A stretch of 5,964 bases of DNA from Candidatus Blautia equi (lineage in GTDB: Bacteria; Bacillota; Clostridia; Lachnospirales; Lachnospiraceae). Numbering within the stretch: the stretch's first letter is position 1; each line of letters starts with the position of its first letter. A model generated the notes under the pieces. It ran no database searches. It was not told the origin of the DNA and saw nothing but the letters and a program-made list of their open reading frames with translations. Positions 1 to 5,184 of this stretch are shown piece by piece. A program made the position numbers and the translations under genes. The stretch lies in the NCBI GenBank assembly GCA_018064695.1, contig JAGHUU010000128.1, forward strand, positions 1 to 5,964, in the 5' to 3' direction.

Positions 1-21
1 CAAAAAAAATTAAAGTTGGGG

Positions 22-50
22 TTGCTTTTTGGGGAGGAATATATTACAAT
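22..50 (+). promoter_or_regulatory. Possible sigma-A promoter upstream of ftsE
   Basis: TTGCTT at 22-27 and TACAAT at 45-50 are separated by exactly 17 bp. The -10 hexamer matches TATAAT at five of six bases; the -35 matches TTGACA at three of six. It is the best sigma-A-like pair I find before ftsE. The -10 lies inside the WalR-like repeats at 43-59, and a transcript starting near 57 would cross the terminator-like hairpin at 86-109. An alternative reading (TTGGGG at 16-21 with TATATT at 40-45, 18 bp apart) is nearly as good. Assigned by eye only. Confidence 0.4.
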
Positions 51-68
51 CTTGTTACAAAATGTTAA
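43..68 (-). promoter_or_regulatory. WalR-like box (tandem TGTWAH half-sites)
   Basis: On the - strand bases 43-59 read TGTAAC, five bases (AAGAT), TGTAAT. This fits the published WalR/YycF consensus TGTWAH-N5-TGTWAH at every constrained position. On the + strand there are also TGTTAC (53-58) and TGTTAA (63-68), four bases apart, so the site may hold more than two half-sites. WalRK controls peptidoglycan hydrolase genes in Firmicutes, and FtsEX activates such hydrolases in Bacillus and Streptococcus, so the location makes sense. That WalR acts here is inference; the short AT-rich motif could arise by chance. Confidence 0.4.
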
Positions 69-85
69 AAAACGATTTTGAGTGA

Positions 86-109
86 TGCCGGGGGTCCGGC
101 AGTTTTTTT
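86..109 (+). terminator. Terminator-like hairpin in the ftsE leader
   Basis: TGCCGG (86-91) pairs perfectly with CCGGCA (96-101) around a four-base loop GGGT. One G follows and then seven T (103-109). This is a short GC-rich intrinsic terminator on the + strand. It ends only ten bases before the ftsE ribosome binding site (120-125), so little room remains for an ftsE promoter downstream of it. Either it ends an upstream transcript and is read through, or it acts as an attenuator in the ftsE leader. Confidence 0.65.
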
Positions 110-130
110 GTTTGAAGATAAGGAGTTATT

Positions 131-826
131 ATGGGAGAAAGTATTATTGATCTTATAGATGTTACGAAATCCTATGGCAAAGGTATTCCGGCTGTGAATC
201 ATGCGAATCTGCATGTGGAGAAAGGGGAATTTGTGTTTGTTGTAGGTACCAGTGGATCCGGTAAGACTACATTATTAAAACTTTTATTAAAGGAACTGGA
301 TGCCACCGCAGGCAAGATCACCGTGAGCGGTGAGAGACTGGAGACCATGAAGCACCGCCGTGTAGCAAAATACAGAAGAAAACTCGGCGTAGTATTCCAG
401 GATTTCCGTCTTTTAAAGGACAGAAACGTATACGAAAACGTAGCTTTCGCGCAGCGTGTCATCAACCGTCCTTCCCGCGTAATCAAAAAACGAGTACCTG
501 AGATCTTACGAGAAGTTGGCCTGATCGGCAAGGAAAAATCCATGCCTGATGAGCTCTCCGGCGGCGAGCAGCAGAGAGTAGCCCTTGCCAGAGCTCTGGT
601 AAACAACCCTGAGATCCTTCTGGCAGATGAGCCAACCGGTAACCTTGACCCGGCTACCTCCGAGGAGATCATGCAGCTCCTGGAGGAGATCAACGAGCGC
701 GGCACTACCGTAGTGGTAGTCACCCACAACCGTGAGATCGTAAACGCCATGAAAAAACGAGTAGTAACCATGGATACCGGACTGATCGTCAGCGATGAGA
801 ATGAAGGAGGATATCATGAGGCCTAG
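131..826 (+). CDS. ftsE: Cell division ATP-binding protein FtsE
   Basis: This is the cytoplasmic ATPase of the FtsEX complex, an ABC-type machine that transmits ATP hydrolysis through FtsX to activate peptidoglycan hydrolases outside the membrane, rather than moving a substrate. The 231-residue length is normal for the family. A complete single ABC domain is visible: Walker A GTSGSGKT (39-46, Lys45), Q-loop Gln90 in VVFQDFRLL, signature LSGGEQQR (142-149), Walker B ILLADE (162-167) with catalytic Glu167, D-loop NLD (171-173) and switch His199. The start is well supported: AAGGAG at 120-125 sits five bases before the ATG. The 3' end overlaps ftsX by 11 bp, and the ftsX ribosome binding site lies within ftsE, so the two subunits should be translationally coupled. 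FtsE resembles LolD and MacB-type ATPases, but the FtsX partner directly downstream settles the identity. Confidence 0.97.
   Translation: MGESIIDLIDVTKSYGKGIPAVNHANLHVEKGEFVFVVGTSGSGKTTLLKLLLKELDATAGKITVSGERLETMKHRRVAKYRRKLGVVFQDFRLLKDRNVYENVAFAQRVINRPSRVIKKRVPEILREVGLIGKEKSMPDELSGGEQQRVALARALVNNPEILLADEPTGNLDPATSEEIMQLLEEINERGTTVVVVTHNREIVNAMKKRVVTMDTGLIVSDENEGGYHEA
804..810 (+). promoter_or_regulatory. ftsX ribosome binding site inside ftsE
   Basis: AAGGAGG at 804-810 is a full-strength Shine-Dalgarno sequence five bases before the ATG at 816. It decides the ftsX start: the in-frame ATG codons at 795 and 801 lie before or inside this motif, and no comparable motif precedes 795. Confidence 0.85.
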
Positions 827-1721
827 TACAATCTGGTACACCCTGAAGCAGGGTGTCGTAAATATCAAAAGAAACTGGATGTTCTCCCTGGCATCCATAG
901 TCACCATGGCAGCCTGCATCTTCCTGTTCGGCGTATTCTATTCCCTGGTGAACAACATTGACAACATAGCAAAAAAAGTAGAGGAACAGGTTCCTATTAC
1001 CGTCTTCTTTGAAGAAGGCACCACCGTAGAACAGATGCGTGAGGTAGGAAAGAACCTGGTAGGCCGCCCGGAAGTAGCCCGCGCGGAATTCCAGTCCGCA
1101 GAGGAAGCATGGGAAAACTTTAAAGAAACCTACTTCCAGGGCTCCGACGCAGCGGACGGCTTTAAAGATGACAACCCTCTTGTAAACTCCGCAAACTACC
1201 GTGTCTACATGAGAAAGATCGAGGAGCAGACTGTTCTGGTAGATTACATCAAAACCCTGGAACACGTCCGCGAGGTCAACCAGTCCGAGGAAGCAGCCAA
1301 CACCCTTGGCTCCTTCAACAAGCTGGTATCCTACGCCTCCATCGTGATCATCGGCATCCTTCTCATCATTGCCATCTTCCTTATCAGCAACACCATCGCT
1401 GTAGGTATCACAGTTCGTAAAGATGAGATCGGAATCATGAAATACATCGGTGCCACCGACGGCTTTGTCCGCGCTCCATTCCTCTTAGAGGGTATGATCC
1501 TGGGCATCTTCGGTGCAGCGCTTCCACTGGTGGGTCTGTACTTTGCATACAACAAGACCATCGAGTATCTGCTGGAGAAGTTCAATGTCTTAACCGGTAC
1601 CGTGAAATTCATCCCAATCATGGACATCTACCAGATCCTGGTACCTGTCAGCCTGGGACTTGGAATCGGAATCGGTCTCATTGGCAGCTTCCTGACCACC
1701 AGAAAGCACTTAAAAGTTTAA
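816..1721 (+). CDS. ftsX: Cell division protein FtsX (membrane subunit of FtsEX)
   Basis: FtsX is the integral membrane partner of FtsE. Its extracellular domain contacts murein hydrolases or their activators (PcsB in Streptococcus, CwlO in Bacillus, EnvC in Escherichia coli). From the ATG at 816 the protein has 301 residues, typical for Gram-positive FtsX. Visible topology: a short cytoplasmic N-terminus, TM1 about 22-45, a large extracellular domain about 46-170 rich in acidic residues, TM2 about 173-198, TM3 about 224-245 and TM4 about 275-293, with a basic C-terminal tail (TTRKHLKV). The segment after TM2 (VRKDEIGIMKYIGAT, 200-214) is the conserved cytoplasmic coupling stretch of FtsX/MacB-like permeases that meets the ATPase. 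The gene overlaps ftsE by 11 bp. No hydrolase or EnvC-like gene follows; a terminator-like hairpin starts nine bases after the stop codon. Identity is near certain; its particular hydrolase partner is unknown. Confidence 0.96.
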   Translation: MRPSTIWYTLKQGVVNIKRNWMFSLASIVTMAACIFLFGVFYSLVNNIDNIAKKVEEQVPITVFFEEGTTVEQMREVGKNLVGRPEVARAEFQSAEEAWENFKETYFQGSDAADGFKDDNPLVNSANYRVYMRKIEEQTVLVDYIKTLEHVREVNQSEEAANTLGSFNKLVSYASIVIIGILLIIAIFLISNTIAVGITVRKDEIGIMKYIGATDGFVRAPFLLEGMILGIFGAALPLVGLYFAYNKTIEYLLEKFNVLTGTVKFIPIMDIYQILVPVSLGLGIGIGLIGSFLTTRKHLKV

Positions 1722-1730
1722 AAAGAGAGG

Positions 1731-1761
1731 GGTCGCTGCGGGAAACCGCGGCGGCCTTTTT
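1731..1761 (+). terminator. Intrinsic terminator-like hairpin after ftsX
   Basis: An 11-bp stem (1731-1741 with 1746-1756) closes on a GAAA tetraloop, a stable GNRA loop, and is followed by five T (1757-1761). All stem positions pair if two G-U wobbles are allowed (T1733 and T1737). The purine stretch 1726-1730 can extend the stem into the T-run. It lies between the ftsX stop codon and the protease start, with the GAGG motif of the next gene directly after the T-run, so it probably terminates part of the ftsEX transcription and lets the rest continue. Confidence 0.75.
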
Positions 1762-1769
1762 GAGGTTAT

Positions 1770-2984
1770 ATGGACATGGCAAACAGAGATTTCTGGCATG
1801 GGGCCGTAGTGGGAACAGCAGCAGTGCTGACCGGTACCGTGCTCTTTATGCAGATGGGAACCCACGCCGGCGGTGCAGAGCGGGGCGTGCTTTCCGACGA
1901 GAGAAATGTGGAAAAGATTCAGTATCTGGAGCAGATCGTGGATGAGGAATTCCTCTTTGACATCGACGAGGACAGGATGGCGGAGGGAATGTTCGCCGGT
2001 CTGCTGGCAGGACTTGGGGATCCTTACACCTATTACTATACCCCGGAGGAATACGAGGAAGAAAATGTGGCCAGCGAGGGCTCCTATGTGGGCATAGGTG
2101 TCTCCTTCCAGAAAAATGAGGACGGCGGCTGCAAAATAGTGGAAGTATACGCGGGCTTTCCGGGAGATCAGGCAGGGTTGGAACCCGGCGACCTGATCGT
2201 AGGCGTAAACGGCGAGGATGTGACCGACATGACCTCCACAGAGGTAGCCCTGACCATCAAGGGCGAGGAGGGCACCCAGGTGCAGCTGACTGTTTACAAA
2301 CCGGAGGCCACCGAGCCTCTGGAGCTGGAACTGACCCTCTCCCATGTGGAGATCCCATCCGTAGAGTGGGAGATGCTGGATGAGGAGAACGGATATATTC
2401 GAATCACAGAGTTTATGGGCGTCACATCGGAACAGTTTGCGTCAGCTATGCAGGATCTGAGAGACCAGGGCATGCAGCGCCTGGTGGTGGATGTGAGAAA
2501 CAACCCCGGCGGACTTCTCTACGAAGTATGCGATCTGCTGGAGCAGATCTTACCTGCCGGACTGATCGTATATACCGAGGATAAATACGGCCAGAAGGAG
2601 GAGATCTTTGGCGAGGGAGAGACCCCGCTGGATATCCCGTTGGCAGTTCTGGTAAACGGAAACAGCGCCAGCGCATCCGAAATTTTTGCCGGAGCCATCA
2701 AGGATTATGGCATCGGAACCATTGTTGGCACAAAGACCTTTGGAAAAGGAATCGTGCAGAGCCTTCACGCCCTGCCGGACGGAAGTGCCATGCAGCTGAC
2801 GATCGCAAATTATTTCACACCGAATGGGGTGAATATTCATAACGTGGGCATTGAACCTGATGTGGAGGTGAAGGTGGAGGAGTCCCTCCTGAACCGCACC
2901 GACTTCACCCACGAGGAGGACAATCAGCTGCAGGAAGCTCTGAACATTCTGAGAGAGAATGCAGAAAGGAATACAGAAGAATGA
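1770..2984 (+). CDS. C-terminal processing peptidase, S41 family (CtpA/CtpB-like), membrane-anchored
   Basis: This serine protease cuts proteins near their C-termini, using a PDZ domain to gate access. An uncleaved anchor or signal helix spans about residues 8-29, with no lipobox Cys, so the enzyme should sit outside the cytoplasmic membrane. A helical segment (43-95) is followed by a PDZ domain (about 104-188, carboxylate-binding loop YVGIGVSF at 106-113, AGLEPGD at 135-141) and the protease core with DVRNNPGG (241-248). The Ser/Lys pair is complete: Ser301 in NSASASE (298-304) and Lys326 in GKGIVQ, with Gln330; the 25- and 4-residue spacing matches Bacillus CtpB Ser309, Lys334 and Gln338. 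At 404 residues it has no extra domain after the core. Position after ftsEX matches Bacillus ctpB, but true orthology cannot be shown here. An in-frame TGA at 1761-1763 limits the start to ATG 1770 or ATG 1776; GAGG at 1762-1765 lies 4 or 10 bases away, so the choice is uncertain. Confidence 0.95.
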   Translation: MDMANRDFWHGAVVGTAAVLTGTVLFMQMGTHAGGAERGVLSDERNVEKIQYLEQIVDEEFLFDIDEDRMAEGMFAGLLAGLGDPYTYYYTPEEYEEENVASEGSYVGIGVSFQKNEDGGCKIVEVYAGFPGDQAGLEPGDLIVGVNGEDVTDMTSTEVALTIKGEEGTQVQLTVYKPEATEPLELELTLSHVEIPSVEWEMLDEENGYIRITEFMGVTSEQFASAMQDLRDQGMQRLVVDVRNNPGGLLYEVCDLLEQILPAGLIVYTEDKYGQKEEIFGEGETPLDIPLAVLVNGNSASASEIFAGAIKDYGIGTIVGTKTFGKGIVQSLHALPDGSAMQLTIANYFTPNGVNIHNVGIEPDVEVKVEESLLNRTDFTHEEDNQLQEALNILRENAERNTEE

Positions 2985-4996
2985 GATACCAGATCAGGCA
3001 CGCACTGGTTCAGTACGCTGCCGATACGATATTGGAGGATGTGAATTTTGAGATCCACGACAATGAGAAGATTGCCGTGGTGGGCAGGAACGGCTGCGGC
3101 AAGACCACCCTCTTAAAGCTCATCGCCGGGGACCTTCACATGAACAACCTGGACAGCGATGAGGAGGCGGGAATCACCATGGCCGGCCGGCAGGAGATCG
3201 GTTTCCTCCGCCAGATCAGCTTTGAGGACGGAGAGATCTCAGTGGAAGATGAGATCAAAAAGACCTTCTCCAAAGTGTTCGAGGCTGAGAACCGCATGAA
3301 GGAGATCTCCGAACAGCTTGGCGAAAACACAGAGCCCAGACTCCTTCACGAATATGATTTTTTACAGAAGCAGATGGAAGCCCTGCGGGGCTATACCTGG
3401 AAGACGGACATGGAGGTCATGTTTCAGAAATTCGGCTTCGCGCTGGAGGATCTGAAACGCCCTATTGGAGAGTTCTCCGGTGGCCAGCAGACCAAGATCG
3501 CCTTTATCAAGCTCCTTCTGAGCCGCCCGGACATCATGCTCCTGGACGAGCCCACCAACCACCTGGACCTTCCAACCATTGAGTGGCTGGAGGATTATCT
3601 GAAAACCTACGACAAGGCTGTGGTCATCGTATCCCATGACCGTATGTTCCTGGACCGTGTCATCGACGTGACATATGAGATCGAATATCATCGAATTAAG
3701 AGATATTCGGGAAACTATTCTGCTTTTATGAGACAGAAAGAGGAGAACCTCATCAAGCAGGAGAAGGACTACGAGGAGCAGCAGAAGGAGATTCAGCGCC
3801 TGACGGAATGGATCGAAAAATGGAAAAATACGCCTACCAAGGTGGCTGCCACCAGATCAAAACGCATGGCCATTGAGCACATGGTGAAGGTGGAAAAGCC
3901 AAGGCGATTTGATACCCGAAGCTTTAAGGCTCTGTTTCAGCCAAGGCTGGTGAGCTACACCGAGGTGCTCTCCGCCAGAAAGCTGAAGATCGGTTATGAC
4001 GAGGTGCTGAGTGAGGTAAACTTCCTTCTCCAGAAGGGAGAGCGCCTGGCTGTTCTTGGAGAAAACGGAAAGGGAAAATCCACCCTTCTGAAAACACTGG
4101 TGGAGATCTTAAAGCCCCTTGGCGGCAGCTTCAGAATAGGCGCCAATGTGGAGATGGGGTATTTTGACCAGCAGAAGGCGGTTTTAAATGATGCCGATCC
4201 TGAGCAGACCGTGCTCATGAATTTCTGGGATGAGTATCCGCATCTGATGAGAGAAGATGTGAGAAGCGCCCTTGGTGCCTTCTTATTTTCCGGGGAAGAT
4301 GTGGAGAAGAAGATGGGACAGCTCTCCGGAGGAGAGAAGGTCCGACTGGAGCTCTGCAAGATGTTCTATACCAGACCAAACCTGCTGATCCTGGATGAGC
4401 CTACCAACCATATGGATATCATAGGCAAAGAGGCGTTAGCACAGATGCTGCTGGATTACAGCGGCACGGTATTGTTTGTCTCCCACGACCGATACTTTAT
4501 CAAACAGATCGCCACCGGCGTGCTGGAGTTCGGCAAAGACGAGGTGCGCCAGTACCAGGGCGGATATGAAGCATATCTGGAGGAGAAGAGAAAGAGAGAA
4601 GCCGGGATCATTAAGGATTTTGCAAAGAAAGATGGTATTGGGGCGGGAGCAGCAAATGGACACCAGGCATCAGTAAACGGTCGGTCGTCATCATCGAATG
4701 GATCGGCTGCTTCTAAGAGCAGTGGGGGAGATGCAATTGAAAAGAAAACGGTCGTTAACCCGGGCAAGATCCGATCCAAACTCAACAGACTTATGGAGAA
4801 ATGCGAAAAACAGCTGGAGGAGAGCGAGCAGCGCTGCGCCGAGCTGAAAGAGCAGTTTGCCGACCCTTCCCTGGAAACCGACTACGTGAAGCTGATGGAG
4901 ATCCAGAAGCAGATCGATGAGGAGGAACAGAAGCAGGAACAGCTTCTGGAACAGATGATGGAAGCAGAGGAAGAGCTGGCTTCGCTGGATAATTGA
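2981..4996 (+). CDS. ABC-F family ATPase (ribosome-associated, duplicated ABC domains)
   Basis: ABC-F proteins are soluble ATPases with two ABC domains and no membrane part. They bind the ribosomal E-site and help stalled or antibiotic-blocked translation. Domain 1 has Walker A GRNGCGKT (35-42), an arm-type insertion (about 85-150), signature FSGGQ (165-169) and Walker B with Glu190 followed by PTNHLD. The charged linker, the P-site tRNA-interacting region of the family, covers about 230-325. Domain 2 has Walker A GENGKGKST (360-368), signature LSGGEK (448-453) and Glu473 followed by PTNHMD. Both catalytic Glu are present, so both sites look active. A low-complexity Ser/Gly/Asn/Ala stretch (552-583) leads to a C-terminal coiled coil (about 596-669), as in YdiF-like members. 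Length 671 is at the long end. The start codon overlaps the protease stop (ATGA), with AAAGGA at 2965-2970 ten bases upstream. Whether it is a housekeeping translation factor or gives antibiotic resistance cannot be told; its core-gene setting favours the former. Confidence 0.95.
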   Translation: MRYQIRHALVQYAADTILEDVNFEIHDNEKIAVVGRNGCGKTTLLKLIAGDLHMNNLDSDEEAGITMAGRQEIGFLRQISFEDGEISVEDEIKKTFSKVFEAENRMKEISEQLGENTEPRLLHEYDFLQKQMEALRGYTWKTDMEVMFQKFGFALEDLKRPIGEFSGGQQTKIAFIKLLLSRPDIMLLDEPTNHLDLPTIEWLEDYLKTYDKAVVIVSHDRMFLDRVIDVTYEIEYHRIKRYSGNYSAFMRQKEENLIKQEKDYEEQQKEIQRLTEWIEKWKNTPTKVAATRSKRMAIEHMVKVEKPRRFDTRSFKALFQPRLVSYTEVLSARKLKIGYDEVLSEVNFLLQKGERLAVLGENGKGKSTLLKTLVEILKPLGGSFRIGANVEMGYFDQQKAVLNDADPEQTVLMNFWDEYPHLMREDVRSALGAFLFSGEDVEKKMGQLSGGEKVRLELCKMFYTRPNLLILDEPTNHMDIIGKEALAQMLLDYSGTVLFVSHDRYFIKQIATGVLEFGKDEVRQYQGGYEAYLEEKRKREAGIIKDFAKKDGIGAGAANGHQASVNGRSSSSNGSAASKSSGGDAIEKKTVVNPGKIRSKLNRLMEKCEKQLEESEQRCAELKEQFADPSLETDYVKLMEIQKQIDEEEQKQEQLLEQMMEAEEELASLDN

Positions 4997-5014
4997 GATA
5001 ATTGAGATAATTGA
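4988..5014 (+). repeat. Three tandem copies of a 9-bp repeat across the ABC-F stop codon
   Basis: GATAATTGA occurs three times head to tail at 4988-4996, 4997-5005 and 5006-5014 without mismatch. The first copy encodes the last two residues (Asp-Asn) and the TGA stop of the ABC-F gene; the other two are non-coding and repeat the same stop in frame. Gain or loss of a copy by slippage would leave the protein unchanged. Confidence 0.95.
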
Positions 5015-5016
5015 GA

Positions 5017-5070
5017 ATGCAAAACGAAGTATCCGGGACAGATATCTGCCCCGGATATTTCATTTTGCAT
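5017..5070. terminator. Long inverted repeat, probable bidirectional terminator
   Basis: Bases 5017-5041 pair with 5046-5070 over 25 positions, with two mismatches (C5025/A5062, A5038/C5049), one wobble (G5029/T5058) and a four-base loop ATAT. The GC-rich core (CCGGG with CCCGG) is followed on the + strand by a T-rich arm (TTTCATTTTG). The same holds on the - strand, where the A-rich left arm becomes T-rich. This is the layout of a bidirectional intrinsic terminator with paired A and U tracts. It ends the protease/ABC-F unit. A run of eight A follows at 5071-5078. No gene reading leftward is visible in the window to use the other direction. Confidence 0.8.
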
Positions 5071-5119
5071 AAAAAAAACAGAGATTCCGGATGGAATTCA
5101 TATAAAATGAATAAAAATG

Positions 5120-5146
5120 GTATCGCAAAAGCTGAATTTGTGATAC
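5120..5146. promoter_or_regulatory. Imperfect dyad, possible operator before the GH3 gene
   Basis: GTATCGCAAA (5120-5129) and TTTGTGATAC (5137-5146) are inverted copies with one mismatch, separated by seven bases. Size and symmetry suit a dimeric regulator, and the site overlaps the expected -35 region of the downstream gene. I do not recognise the regulator family. It could also form a weak RNA hairpin if transcribed from further upstream. Confidence 0.4.
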
Positions 5147-5164
5147 TATTCTATATTATACAAT
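5138..5164 (+). promoter_or_regulatory. Possible promoter of the GH3 gene
   Basis: An AT-rich block holds several -10 candidates: TACTAT at 5144-5149 preceded by TG (an extended -10 form), TATATT at 5152-5157 and TACAAT at 5159-5164. The last is preceded by TTGTGA at 5138-5143 with a short 15-bp spacer. No pair is ideal. A promoter is expected here because a strong terminator lies at 5017-5070 and the gene begins at 5185, but the exact hexamers are uncertain. Confidence 0.4.
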
Positions 5165-5184
5165 GCGAAAGGAGCAGTACATCA

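Noticed and set aside
1..130. Riboswitch or T-box in the ftsE leader
   Set aside because: Only one short hairpin with a T-run is visible. There is no T-box AGGGTGG-like motif or other aptamer consensus I can recognise, and the leader is very short.
199..771. 190-codon open frame on the - strand inside ftsE
   Set aside because: It is fully antisense to a complete ABC ATPase, has no ribosome binding site, and its translation is a Ser/Arg/Thr-rich composition typical of a shadow frame.
795..815. Upstream in-frame ATG codons as the ftsX start
   Set aside because: ATG 795 lacks a Shine-Dalgarno and ATG 801 lies just before the AAGGAGG that serves ATG 816. The 301-residue form begins like known FtsX proteins.
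1710..2345. 211-codon open frame on the - strand across the ftsX end and the protease gene
   Set aside because: It is antisense to the PDZ and anchor-coding region, resembles no known family, and crosses the terminator hairpin. The + strand frame carries all the conserved motifs.
4882..5070. Short - strand open frames beginning in the long hairpin
   Set aside because: Their ATG is part of the inverted repeat arm, and the rest is antisense to the ABC-F coiled coil, with Ser/Gln-rich sequence mirrored from the tandem repeat and Glu/Lys codons.
4988..5070. CRISPR array or phage attachment site
   Set aside because: The three 9-base units are directly adjacent without spacers, and the larger structure is an inverted repeat. 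No cas, integrase or phage gene is present.
5096..5112. Small inverted repeat ATTCAT-N5-ATGAAT before the GH3 gene
   Set aside because: Six AT-rich bases per arm are expected by chance in such a leader, and it lies upstream of the likely promoter. It is much weaker than the dyad at 5120-5146.
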